Shown one piece after another: positions 8,046 to 18,466 of a stretch of DNA of 31,468 nt (positions are counted from its first letter, which is position 1; each line of letters begins with the position of its first letter). The notes below the pieces were generated by a model. It ran no database searches. It saw only the letters and a list, made by a program, of their open reading frames with translations, and was not told the origin of the DNA. The stretch covers positions 1-31,468 of the forward strand of contig CAKZIH010000184.1 in NCBI GenBank assembly GCA_936931335.1. Direction: 5' to 3'. The DNA comes from an uncultured Nostocoides sp. GTDB lineage: Bacteria > Actinomycetota > Actinomycetes > Actinomycetales > Dermatophilaceae. Both the position numbers and the translations under genes were made by a program.

Positions 8046-10138
8046 GGCTGCGGTTCTCCGAGGTGTGGTCGTTGGCCTGGACGCGCGATCGTCAACACCG
8101 GTGGCGTCAGGTGGTCCTCCCACTTGGTGCGTTCCTCGCGACCCTGGCCTTGTTAGTCGGTGGCGCAGCAATCAACGCGGCGAGCAAGGCCGACCAACGC
8201 AACAACTACCGGATGGGCGTGCTCAGTACCTCCGAAACATCGGGCGTCCGGGTGGTATCTCGCGGACCCATCTGGCACGGGCGCCAGATTGCGGTCCACT
8301 GGCTGGAGCCATTGAGCCCTGACGCTCCGGTGCCCCTCGGTCTCACGCGGCTGCCCATGGCGGGGACCGCCGTGATATCGCCGGGCCTGAGACGAGACGG
8401 CTTCGCTGCCGACCCGATGGGGCTGAGAATCGACACCGCGGCCGGAGCCGGTCCCGGGGGCGTCATCGGCAAACGTGGGGTCGCCACGTCATCCGAATAC
8501 CTCATCTATGCCCGGCCCGCGCCCGGCCGGAGTCTGGGCGCGGGTGGGAGTGCGACGGCCATCGCGTCGTTCGGGGTCCCTGCCGGTGCGTCCGACCTCC
8601 CCGTGCGCCCCCTTGAAGTCGATGCGACACACCCAAACGAGCGCCGCGAGTCCGTCACCTCACTGCTGTTGTTCGGCCTGCCAGCCCTGGCTGTCGCCGG
8701 CACAACCAGCCGGGTTATGTCGACCACGCTAATGAGGCGGGCGTTTGCTTTGCGGCGACTGGGAATGCGACGCCGTACGGTTCGGGCGTTCGTCGTGGCC
8801 GAGACCGCCCTCTTGTCCCTGCCGGGCGCGGTCACCGCGGTGGCTCTGTATGGCGTCGCGGCACCCCATGTCCAGGCATTGCCGGGAGCCGGTGTGCGGT
8901 ACTGGCGTGGGGAGTTCGTCATGCCCCTGGGCTGGGTCGTCCTCCTGGCCGCCGTGGTGCTGGTCGCGCAGGCAGTAGTCTCCCAATCCGTCCTGCGCAG
9001 TCGCGGGCCCTCGCGGACGCATCCTCGATTTCATGTGGGTGCCCTGGCGGCCCGGCTCATTCTGCCCGGTGCGGTCACCGCCGCGGGGGCAGTAGCCATG
9101 TATCTGGCTCGCGGTCAACGCAGTCCGCATCTGCTGTGGGGAGGCCTCTTTCTCACCGTCATTGGTCTGGGATCGGCAATGCGGTGGGCAACCCAGAGTG
9201 TCGCCCGGGCGCTCTCGCGCACGGCATCGGCGCCGCGCTGGCTAGCCGCGCTGCGGATGTCGTCCGCACGGCTCGGGCTTCATCGGCCCGCGACGCTGAT
9301 CGCCGGTCTCCTCCTCCTTGCCATCGCCTGGACCGGTCTGCAGGCGCTTGTCCTGGCGCCGAACTTCGAGGCGAGCAGTGACCGTGGTGGGGGGTTCACG
9401 CTGTCCTGGCGAGGCCCGGAGCCCGGCGATCTGGCGCGTCTGCGCGCGACTCTTCCCGGGACCGTGGTGCTCCCCATGGACAGTGACAATCGGATTCTCG
9501 TTGAGGACTGCGAATACGCGCGCGCGGCACTTCCCGGCGCAACCTGTGCGCCCGGAGATCCCCGCTCGGAGCAAGTCAGCGCGCTTTCTGCCAGCGTCGG
9601 GCGGCCGGTTGCATTCGGCCCTGCGGACGAGGCGCTAGCCGTCGACGGCCACACATCGGTGTTCGTCAACCTGCCGGACGATGAGGGACCCCGGGTCGAG
9701 GCTGCGGCGAACCGTGAGATGCCTGGGGTGTCGACGGACGCGGCGATCCCCCTGGCCCCGCCGCTGAGGCTGCGCTGGAGCGTGCCGGGCGGGGCGAGCG
9801 CGGCTGCCCTTCTCTTGTTGGGGTTCCTGATCGCGTTCGGGAATCGACTGCTGTCCCAGGTCGCAATCGACGACGGGCTCTTGAAGGCGGGTCTCTCGCG
9901 ACAGGACGTGAGGGCGGTTCAGCGCATCGAGGCCATCGTGCCCCTCGTGACCGCGACGCTCCTAGGGAGCGCTCTAGGGATTGACTTTCTCTACGCTGCG
10001 ACGAGTCTGGAACTTGCGCGATCGGTATGGAACGTGATGGCTCTAGAGGTTCTCGGCGTCTCCGGTGCTGCCCTCGTCACAGCGCTGGCAATCCGCCGCT
10101 TGCAGGATCGGTGGCTGGGCGCCACCCGACGCGGCTGA
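8042..10138 (+). CDS. FtsX-like ABC transporter permease
   Basis: Membrane protein of 698 residues with one N-terminal helix (about 25-48), an external region, a group of hydrophobic helices between about 205 and 440, a second external region of about 150 residues containing two Cys (ECEY-like DCEY and TCAP), and three C-terminal helices. This duplicated FtsX arrangement, about ten helices, is seen in exporters for peptides, antibiotics or lipids, and in self-immunity systems. ATG overlaps the ATPase stop by four bases (ATGA), so the two are translated together. No neighbouring biosynthetic, sensor-kinase or resistance gene identifies the substrate. It converges on the lipid kinase with only 26 bp between stops. 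Confidence 0.85.
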   Translation: MRLRFSEVWSLAWTRDRQHRWRQVVLPLGAFLATLALLVGGAAINAASKADQRNNYRMGVLSTSETSGVRVVSRGPIWHGRQIAVHWLEPLSPDAPVPLGLTRLPMAGTAVISPGLRRDGFAADPMGLRIDTAAGAGPGGVIGKRGVATSSEYLIYARPAPGRSLGAGGSATAIASFGVPAGASDLPVRPLEVDATHPNERRESVTSLLLFGLPALAVAGTTSRVMSTTLMRRAFALRRLGMRRRTVRAFVVAETALLSLPGAVTAVALYGVAAPHVQALPGAGVRYWRGEFVMPLGWVVLLAAVVLVAQAVVSQSVLRSRGPSRTHPRFHVGALAARLILPGAVTAAGAVAMYLARGQRSPHLLWGGLFLTVIGLGSAMRWATQSVARALSRTASAPRWLAALRMSSARLGLHRPATLIAGLLLLAIAWTGLQALVLAPNFEASSDRGGGFTLSWRGPEPGDLARLRATLPGTVVLPMDSDNRILVEDCEYARAALPGATCAPGDPRSEQVSALSASVGRPVAFGPADEALAVDGHTSVFVNLPDDEGPRVEAAANREMPGVSTDAAIPLAPPLRLRWSVPGGASAAALLLLGFLIAFGNRLLSQVAIDDGLLKAGLSRQDVRAVQRIEAIVPLVTATLLGSALGIDFLYAATSLELARSVWNVMALEVLGVSGAALVTALAIRRLQDRWLGATRRG

Positions 10139-10164
10139 ATCCGGTCTGCGCCCTCGAGGCCCCG

Positions 10165-11250
10165 TTAGGCCGCGGAGGGAACCCGCACGCGCAGCGCGCT
10201 CGGTGCAATGCGCACGCTGACGCGGGTGGCGTCCCCGATGACGTCGCCGTCGAGCTGCACCGCTTGGGGCTGGGGAGTAGTGATCTGCACCTGAGTGCCG
10301 GTATGCCGCTGCAGCCGCTTGTTGCGCTCACCGCGATGCTGGGTCAACACCCGGGCGAGCACCTCGAGCCAGCCGATGAGCGTGCGCGGGGCGACGACCA
10401 CAACGTCGAGCACCCCGTCGTCCACCAAGGCGTCCGGGATGAGGTTGAGGCCGCCGGTGATCCGCCCGCAGTTGCCGACCAGGACGGTATGGGCGTGCAC
10501 CGCCTCGGGCTGTCCGCCATCGATCGTCACCGTGGCCCGCAGCCGTGGGCCGAGGAAGTTGCGCAGGCCGGTAGCGGCATACGCGGGCCAGCCGATCTTG
10601 GCCTTGGCGGCCTCGCTGGTCTCGGCCATGATCGTGGCATCCAAGCCGATACCGGCCATCACCAGGAAGGCGTGCTCCTCGCCGGGCGCCCTCGTGTCCT
10701 CGGGGTCGAGGGTCAGATAGCCGACGTCGACCGCGCGTTCGCTGCCGGTGCAGGCGATCCGGAAGGACTCGACGACATCGCCATACGGCAGATCCAGGTT
10801 ACGCGCCAACAGATTTCCGGTGCCACCCGGCAATAGGCCCAGCGGAGTATCGGTGCCCGCCAGCGCCGTGGCCACCATCCGCACGGTGCCATCCCCGCCC
10901 AGGGAGCACACCAGGTCCACCTTGTCCTCGATGGCGTCCGCGGCCTGCCCGGCACCCGGGTCGTCCTGGGTGGTCAGCAGGAAAACCGGTGGCGCCCAAC
11001 CTAATTCCTGCGCCGCGACGTCCAGCGAACGCCGGACCTCGTCCAGATCAGGGAACTTCGTCGGGTTGACCACGATCGCCGCGCGCGGGGGCGCTGGGGC
11101 AGGCTCCTGGGGCGCATCGGAACTGCTCGCCTGGACCGCTCGGCTCCCGGTATGCCGCCCGCGCCGGCCATTGGCCGTCAGCGCCAGCGCGATGGCCGTG
11201 AGCACAACGCATACGGCAATGGCGATCAGCAGGGTGGCGGCAGGGGACAC
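10165..11250 (-). CDS. Diacylglycerol kinase-family lipid kinase
   Basis: Protein of 361 residues with an N-terminal membrane helix (about 5-26), a charged/Pro-rich linker, and a DAGK catalytic domain. The nucleotide-binding GGDGT is at 118-122 and the second conserved motif PGGTGN follows shortly after; the C-terminal beta-domain ends with the LDGDVIG substrate region. Members phosphorylate diacylglycerol, sphingosine-like or other lipids at the membrane; substrate cannot be read from sequence. It starts with GTG 11250 immediately behind a -10 (TAGTTT, 11262-11257), so the mRNA is probably leaderless. Its position divergent from serS is common in actinobacteria near pheA. Confidence 0.9.
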   Translation of the reverse strand: MSPAATLLIAIAVCVVLTAIALALTANGRRGRHTGSRAVQASSSDAPQEPAPAPPRAAIVVNPTKFPDLDEVRRSLDVAAQELGWAPPVFLLTTQDDPGAGQAADAIEDKVDLVCSLGGDGTVRMVATALAGTDTPLGLLPGGTGNLLARNLDLPYGDVVESFRIACTGSERAVDVGYLTLDPEDTRAPGEEHAFLVMAGIGLDATIMAETSEAAKAKIGWPAYAATGLRNFLGPRLRATVTIDGGQPEAVHAHTVLVGNCGRITGGLNLIPDALVDDGVLDVVVVAPRTLIGWLEVLARVLTQHRGERNKRLQRHTGTQVQITTPQPQAVQLDGDVIGDATRVSVRIAPSALRVRVPSAA

Positions 11251-11256
11251 CGCGCG

Positions 11257-11262
11257 AAACTA
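11257..11262 (-). promoter_or_regulatory. -10 element of a leaderless promoter for the lipid kinase
   Basis: TAGTTT on the minus strand fits the actinobacterial TANNNT -10 and lies six bases before the GTG start at 11250, the spacing that puts transcription start on the first base of the start codon. No ribosome site is present. It is back to back with the serS promoter. Inferred from spacing only. Confidence 0.6.
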
Positions 11263-11312
11263 TCAGCGCGCTGCGCACCCCTAGACCACCAGCCCCTGCT
11301 CGGGCGCGCCGA

Positions 11313-11318
11313 TAAACT
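11313..11318 (+). promoter_or_regulatory. -10 element of a leaderless promoter for serS
   Basis: TAAACT (TANNNT class) ends six bases before the GTG start of serS at 11325, and no Shine-Dalgarno sequence lies between. This is the expected geometry for a leaderless transcript that begins at the G of GTG. Confidence 0.65.
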
Positions 11319-11324
11319 CGCGGG

Positions 11325-12593
11325 GTGATCGACATCAAGCTTCTTGCCGAGGACCCCGACCGGGTCAAGGCCAGCCAGATCGCGCGAGGTGACGACCCGG
11401 AGCTGGTCGACCGCGTGCTGGCGGCCGACGCCCAGCGCCGGGCCGCGCTCACCGAATTCGAGCAGCGGCGGGCCCGGCAGAAGTCCCTCGGCAAAGAGGT
11501 CGCCAAGGCCCAGGGCGCGGACAAGCAGCGGCTCTTGGCCGAAACGAAGGACCTCGCCGCCGCGGTCAAGGAACTCGACGCCGCCGCGGCCGAGGCCTCA
11601 GCCACCCGCGACGACCTCTTGCGCCAGATCGGCAATGTCATCATCGACGGGGTCCCCGCCGGCGGCGAGGACGACTTTGTCGTGCTGGAAACCGTTGGCA
11701 CGCCTCGTGATTTTAGCGCCGAGGGCTTCGAGCCTCGCGACCACTTGGAACTCGCCGAGGGCCTGGGTGCGGTGGACATGGCCCGTGGCGCCAAGGTCTC
11801 CGGGGCACGTTTCTACTTCCTCAGCGGCGTCGGTGCCCGCCTTGAGCTCGGACTGCTGAACGCGGCCATGGCGTTCGCCATCGAGCAGGGTTTCACCCCG
11901 ATGATCACCCCCACCCTGGTGCTGCCGGAGATCATGCGCGGCGCCGGCTTCCTCGACCGGCACGGTGATGAGGTGTATCGCCTGGCCGAGGACGACCTCT
12001 ATCTCACCGGGACATCCGAGGTCGCCCTCGCCGGTTATCACGCCAACGAGACCATCGACCTGCGCGACGGCCCGCTGCGCTATGCCGGCTGGTCCACCTG
12101 CTTCCGGCGCGAGGCCGGCAGCTATGGCAAGGACACCCGCGGCATCATCCGCGTCCACCAGTTCAACAAGATCGAGATGTTCGTCTACTGCGATCCGGCG
12201 CAGGCCGAGGCCGAGCACGCTCGCCTGCTGGACCTGGAACGACAGATGCTGGCCGCGATCGACGTCCCCTACCGGGTCATCGACACCGCCGCCGGCGACC
12301 TGGGCCAGAGCGCCGCCCGCAAGTACGACTCGGAGGCCTGGTTCCCCAGCCAGCAGCGCTACCGCGAGCTCACCTCGACCTCCAATTGCACGACCTTCCA
12401 GGCGCGCCGCCTGGGCACCCGCTTCAAGACCGAGCGGGGCAACGAGATCGTCGCCACGCTCAACGGGACCCTGGCCACCACCCGCTGGCTGGTCGCTCTG
12501 CTGGAGAACCACCAGCAGGTCGACGGCTCGGTGCGGGTGCCGCAGGCGCTGCAGCCGTATGTGGGCACCGACCTGCTGATCCCGAAGTCCTGA
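11325..12593 (+). CDS. serS: Serine--tRNA ligase
   Basis: Class II aminoacyl-tRNA synthetase that charges tRNA-Ser (and tRNA-Sec where present). The 422 residues start with the family-typical MIDIKLLAEDPDRV, followed by the long helical tRNA-binding arm (about 30-110, rich in charged residues), then the catalytic core with motif 2 (RGIIRVHQFNKIEMF, from 272) and motif 3 (TSTSNCTTFQARRLGTRFK, 350-368). Length and motifs are intact. The GTG start is supported by the conserved N-terminus and the adjacent -10. Gene order serS-HAD-SpoU is tight (7 nt, then 4 nt overlap) and suggests co-transcription. Confidence 0.98.
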   Translation: MIDIKLLAEDPDRVKASQIARGDDPELVDRVLAADAQRRAALTEFEQRRARQKSLGKEVAKAQGADKQRLLAETKDLAAAVKELDAAAAEASATRDDLLRQIGNVIIDGVPAGGEDDFVVLETVGTPRDFSAEGFEPRDHLELAEGLGAVDMARGAKVSGARFYFLSGVGARLELGLLNAAMAFAIEQGFTPMITPTLVLPEIMRGAGFLDRHGDEVYRLAEDDLYLTGTSEVALAGYHANETIDLRDGPLRYAGWSTCFRREAGSYGKDTRGIIRVHQFNKIEMFVYCDPAQAEAEHARLLDLERQMLAAIDVPYRVIDTAAGDLGQSAARKYDSEAWFPSQQRYRELTSTSNCTTFQARRLGTRFKTERGNEIVATLNGTLATTRWLVALLENHQQVDGSVRVPQALQPYVGTDLLIPKS

Positions 12594-12600
12594 TCTGGAC

Positions 12601-13413
12601 ATGAGCCGCCACCTGATCGCCCTCGATGTCGACGGGACCACGATCACCCATGAAGGTGAACTGCGCTCGCGGGTGCACGACGCCATCCGCGGGGTCATCG
12701 AGGCCGGCCACCAGGTCATCATCGCGACCGGCCGATCGCTGCTGGGGACCATGCCGATCCTGGAACGCCTCGGCATCGACTCCGGGTATGCCGTGTGCTC
12801 CAATGGCGCCGTCACCGTCGAGTTGGACCCCCAGCATCCCAGCGGCTACGAGATCCTCGAGGCGGTCACCTTCGACCCCCGCCCGGCGCTGGAGCTCCTT
12901 CGCGGGTCCTGGCCCGATGCCGTTGTCGCGGTAGAGGACCTGGGCGTCGGTTTCAAGGTCAGCGCGCCCTTCCCGGAGCCCCTGGAGGGCGTGGTGACCG
13001 AGGTCTCCTGGGAGGAACTGATGGCCGACCCGGTCACCCGGGTCACCTTCCGCAGCCCCACCGGCACCAGCGAGGATTTCGTCGCGCTCACCGAGCGGAT
13101 CGGCCTGCACGGCGTCAACTATGCCGTCGGCTTCTCGGCCTGGCTCGATATCAACCCCGAGGGCGTCTCCAAGGGCAGCGCCCTGGAACTGCTGCGCCGC
13201 AAGCTGGGGATCGAACCCACTCATACGGTCGCGGTGGGCGATCAGCGCAACGACCTGGAGATGCTCGCCTGGGCCGCGCTGGGCGTGGCCATGGGCAATG
13301 CGCCTGAGGAGGTCAAGGCGGTCGCCGACGAGGTCACTGCGGATGTCTATGCCGACGGCCTGGCCGAGGTGCTGGATCGACTCCCGCGCAGCGTCACCGA
13401 GGCGCCTCGGTGA
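12601..13413 (+). CDS. HAD-family hydrolase (Cof-type phosphatase)
   Basis: Cytoplasmic 270-residue phosphatase-like protein. HAD motif I is DVDGT (Asp9 nucleophile, Asp11 acid/base), motif II the TGRS segment, and motif IV GDQRND (Asp214, Asp218) which binds magnesium. The insertion between motifs II and IV is the C2 cap of the Cof/sugar phosphatase group, whose members act on sugar phosphates or nucleotides. It starts seven bases after serS with no clear ribosome site, so it is probably translated by coupling. The pairing serS-HAD is common in actinobacteria; the substrate is unknown. Confidence 0.92.
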   Translation: MSRHLIALDVDGTTITHEGELRSRVHDAIRGVIEAGHQVIIATGRSLLGTMPILERLGIDSGYAVCSNGAVTVELDPQHPSGYEILEAVTFDPRPALELLRGSWPDAVVAVEDLGVGFKVSAPFPEPLEGVVTEVSWEELMADPVTRVTFRSPTGTSEDFVALTERIGLHGVNYAVGFSAWLDINPEGVSKGSALELLRRKLGIEPTHTVAVGDQRNDLEMLAWAALGVAMGNAPEEVKAVADEVTADVYADGLAEVLDRLPRSVTEAPR

Positions 13414-14213
13414 ACAATTCGGTCCTGAGCTCCCCGGCGAATCCACGAATCAAATCTCTGGTTGCGCTGCGCAACCGACGTGATCGTGAGCGCACCGGCA
13501 CCACCCGGGTCGAGGGCCTGGAGGAGTTGTCCACCGCGCTGGACGCCCGAGTCGTGCCCCGTGCGCTTTATCACTGCCCGGAATTGACCCGGGGCCGCCC
13601 CGGTGCCCCGGAAGTGGTGACGCGGGTGCGGCATACGGGCGCGCAGGTCATCGAATGCAGCCGGGCAGCCTTCGAGAAGGCGGCCTACCGGGAAGGCCCG
13701 GACGGCATTCTCGCCGTCGTCGACGCTCCCGGTATGGCGTTGGCCAACCTCAATGTCGCCCCCGGCGCACTGCTGCTGGTGGCCCAGGGCATCGAGAAGC
13801 CCGGCAACCTCGGCGCGATGCTGCGCACTGCCGATGCCGCGGGGGTGGGCGCGGTGATCGCGGCCGATCCGCGCACCGATTGGGGCAATCCCAATGTGAT
13901 CCGGGCGAGCAAGGGCACGGTCTTCACGGTCCCGGTGGCGTCCGGGACCACGGCGCAGGCCCTCGCCTGGCTCGCCCAGCGCGAATACGCGATCGTGGCG
14001 ACCACGCCGGAGGCGAGCGCACTGCATACCGAGACCAACCTCACCGGCCCGGTGGCCGTGGCCGTAGGCACCGAAAAGGACGGCCTCGACGCCGAATTCT
14101 TCGCGGCGGCAACCACCCGGGTGCGCATCCCGATGGCGGGGCGCGCGGATTCGCTCAATGCGGCCACCGCGGCCGCGATCGTGCTCTTCGAAGCCGTCCG
14201 CCAGCGCGGCTGA
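13410..14213 (+). CDS. SpoU/TrmH-family RNA 2'-O-methyltransferase
   Basis: S-adenosylmethionine-dependent RNA ribose methyltransferase of 267 residues. The N-terminal part (about 1-110) is the substrate-binding domain (SPANPRIKSLVALRNRRDRE opening). The C-terminal SPOUT knot has the three family motifs: EKPGNLGAMLRTADAAG with the catalytic Arg, then VAVGTEKDGL, and IPMAGRADSLNAATAAAI. Members modify tRNA or 23S rRNA (TrmH, RlmB, TsnR types); this one cannot be assigned to a target. GTG start overlaps the HAD stop by four bases (GTGA). The stop codon lies in the loop of a GC hairpin. Confidence 0.93.
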   Translation: MNNSVLSSPANPRIKSLVALRNRRDRERTGTTRVEGLEELSTALDARVVPRALYHCPELTRGRPGAPEVVTRVRHTGAQVIECSRAAFEKAAYREGPDGILAVVDAPGMALANLNVAPGALLLVAQGIEKPGNLGAMLRTADAAGVGAVIAADPRTDWGNPNVIRASKGTVFTVPVASGTTAQALAWLAQREYAIVATTPEASALHTETNLTGPVAVAVGTEKDGLDAEFFAAATTRVRIPMAGRADSLNAATAAAIVLFEAVRQRG

Positions 14214-14221
14214 TGCCGCGC
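14204..14221. terminator. GC hairpin around the SpoU methyltransferase stop codon
   Basis: GCGCGGC (14204-14210) and GCCGCGC (14215-14221) form a perfect 7-bp stem with the loop TGAT, which contains the TGA stop. It sits between two convergent genes (stops at 14213 and 14230). There is no T-run, as is common for actinobacterial terminators. Confidence 0.5.
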
Positions 14222-14229
14222 GGGGTGAC

Positions 14230-14874
14230 TCAGATGGTGACCGTGCCCTCGGGCGTCTCGAAGGTCACCGACATCAGCCCGGGCGTCCCGTGCGGCGCCA
14301 CGAAGTCGAAGTGGATCACCGAACTCGTCGTCTCGGCCGGCAGGCCCAGCCAGTCCCTGACGCGCTCGGGGTCGCCACCGATCTCCAGGGCGGTCATCGA
14401 CACCTCGGTCGCCGCGTCCTGAGACGGGTGGGGGGAGTCCTCGTCCCATTCGACGAAGAAGGGCAACTGTGGGTCGGACTGCAGGCCCTTGACGCCGAGC
14501 TGGCGCCACTTGAACTCCCGGCCGTCCGGCATCCGGCGGTTGCCATCCACTGCGGCGCGACCGAGCCGTCCCTCGAGGTCCGCGAGGTCATCGACGCTGA
14601 CCACCCAGCCCAGCCAGCCGCCGCCAAGCTCGCTGCGGGCCCGGACCGCCTGCCCGAAGGGCGCCTTGTCGGCCGAGGGGTGGTCGAGCACCTCGACGAC
14701 CTCGACATACCGCTCGTGCGCCAGCGGCAGGATCATGTTGCGCGTTCCGAATCGGGGGTGGATGCCCCCCTCCACCGGGGTCACGCCGATCTGGGCGGCC
14801 AGGCGCTTCGCGGTGGCCGCCAACCCCTCCGGACCGGCCGCATACGACACGTGATCGACTCGCATACCGGTCAT
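14230..14874 (-). CDS. VOC/glyoxalase-like domain protein
   Basis: Protein of 214 residues opening with MRVDHVSYAAGPEG, followed by GIHPRFGTRNMILPL and YVEVVEVLDHP, the pattern of the glyoxalase-like (Glyoxalase_3-type) branch of the vicinal oxygen chelate fold; a second half with LGWVVSVDDL and the terminal VIHFDFVAPHG...LMSVTFETPEG completes it. His and Glu residues of possible metal ligands are present (DHV, VEV), but no reaction can be assigned. Start is ATG 14874 or the ATG at 14865, the latter giving the conserved N-terminus; neither has a ribosome site. It stands alone, convergent with the methyltransferase. The 197 bp upstream (14875-15071) holds no recognisable gene. Confidence 0.75.
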   Translation of the reverse strand: MTGMRVDHVSYAAGPEGLAATAKRLAAQIGVTPVEGGIHPRFGTRNMILPLAHERYVEVVEVLDHPSADKAPFGQAVRARSELGGGWLGWVVSVDDLADLEGRLGRAAVDGNRRMPDGREFKWRQLGVKGLQSDPQLPFFVEWDEDSPHPSQDAATEVSMTALEIGGDPERVRDWLGLPAETTSSVIHFDFVAPHGTPGLMSVTFETPEGTVTI

Positions 14875-15071
14875 CGTGTCACACGCTCGAAGGTGCTTTT
14901 GACCACATGCGGGTCCAGCCCACCACGCTCAGGCGCGCGGGATCTGCCGTGTTCAGCCTGGTCGTGGCGACCCCTGCGGCGAGCATGCCTGAGTTCGGTG
15001 GCGCCATACCGCTATTCTCCCGTCGGCCCCCCGCCCACTTCTGATGGGTCTATGACATAGAGGTTTGATCA

Positions 15072-15956
15072 TTGCAATATTCCTCCCGTAGAGCCGTTCT
15101 CGCTTCCGCAATGCTGGGCCCGCTGACGCTGGCGGGAGGAGAAGCGCAGGCGGCCAATTACCCGCCCAAGCCCCCATACGGCCGCACCAAGTACGGCCTC
15201 TGTGTCTGGCGCCACCCCGGTGAGAACTACGCCACCGCACTTGCCCGGCAGACCGCGGCGCTCGGCCAGCCGGAGGTGCTGCGCTACTTCTATGGTCCCA
15301 ATCCGCTGGTGTGGCCCGCGGAGGGTGGGGCGACGGGCAATATCTCGTTGATCGTGTCCTTCAAGCGCCGGCCCATCGATGTGCTCAACGGGATCCATGA
15401 CGCGGAGATCTCGGCCTGGCTCGCCAAGCTGCCCACCACCCGGCGCACCTGGATCGCCTATGAGCACGAGATGGACGTCAAGGTTCAGCGTCATGAATAC
15501 GAACTCGAGGATGTGCGCAATGCGTTCATCCGCATTACCAAGCTCATCCGCGCCGCCAAGAACCCGCGGTTGCGCGCCACGATGATCCTCACCGGCTACC
15601 GCTACGCCGAGCGTCTGCCTCTCTACTGGCCGGGCAGCGAGAATGTCGATGTCCTGGCTGTGGACACCTATCAATGGGACGCCGAGACGGTGGAAAGCAT
15701 GATCACCACCAACCTGGCCGTGGCCCGGCAATACAAAAAGCCCTTTGGGCTGAGCGAGTTCGGGCTCTGGAAGGGGAGCGACGCGGAGCGCGCCGCGCGG
15801 ATCACCGAGGCGATCCAGCGAGCCCACAACAACTACACCTTCGTGGCCTACTTCGACGCCGACCGCACCGATGTGGAAAGCGACCACGACTGGGAGATCT
15901 CCGACCTCCCGCTGTCCTCGGCCGCCTGGCGCGACGCGATCGCCGCCACCCGCTGA
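15072..15956 (+). CDS. Tat-exported glycoside hydrolase, GH26-like
   Basis: Secreted 294-residue TIM-barrel protein. It begins with a twin-arginine signal (SSRRAVLASAML, cleavage probably after AQA). Two carboxylates match the GH26 (beta-mannanase/1,3-xylanase group) catalytic pair: Glu133 in YEHEMD (acid/base, usually HEM) and Glu229 in LSEFG (nucleophile, usually SEFG); VDVLAVDTYQWD resembles the WYPGDxYVDxVGxD region. Substrate is unknown, possibly a cell-wall or environmental polysaccharide. The start is TTG 15072: AGAGG (15059-15063) lies eight bases upstream, the preceding frame is closed by a stop at 15057-15059, and later starts would remove the RR motif. TATTCT (15013-15018) is a possible -10. 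It is followed by a terminator hairpin. Confidence 0.75.
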   Translation: MQYSSRRAVLASAMLGPLTLAGGEAQAANYPPKPPYGRTKYGLCVWRHPGENYATALARQTAALGQPEVLRYFYGPNPLVWPAEGGATGNISLIVSFKRRPIDVLNGIHDAEISAWLAKLPTTRRTWIAYEHEMDVKVQRHEYELEDVRNAFIRITKLIRAAKNPRLRATMILTGYRYAERLPLYWPGSENVDVLAVDTYQWDAETVESMITTNLAVARQYKKPFGLSEFGLWKGSDAERAARITEAIQRAHNNYTFVAYFDADRTDVESDHDWEISDLPLSSAAWRDAIAATR

Positions 15957-15975
15957 GTCGCTATGCCGCCCGGGG

Positions 15976-18402
<2,427 letters not shown>

Positions 18403-18430
18403 CGCAATCCTGGGGTGGGTCGGTGGCAAC

Positions 18431-18466
18431 CGGTCAGGTGGCGGCCGGTCAGGTGGCGGCCGGTCA
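18431..18466. repeat. 15-bp tandem repeat between csoR and copA
   Basis: CGGTCAGGTGGCGGC occurs at 18431-18445 and exactly again at 18446-18460; a third partial copy (CGGTCA, 18461-18466) contains the csoR stop codon. It occupies most of the csoR-copA gap and may be a recent slippage product or space the two genes; function unknown. Confidence 0.85.

Noticed and set aside
14877..14883. A second TGTCACA resembling the ECF41 -35, upstream of the VOC gene
   Set aside because: It is on the plus strand, pointing away from the VOC gene, and the bases 16 further on are TGAC, not CGTC; no gene starts at a fitting distance.
14900..15020. Short minus-strand frame upstream of the VOC gene starting near 15007
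   Set aside because: About 40 codons, no ribosome site, no recognisable family and no codon-bias signal.
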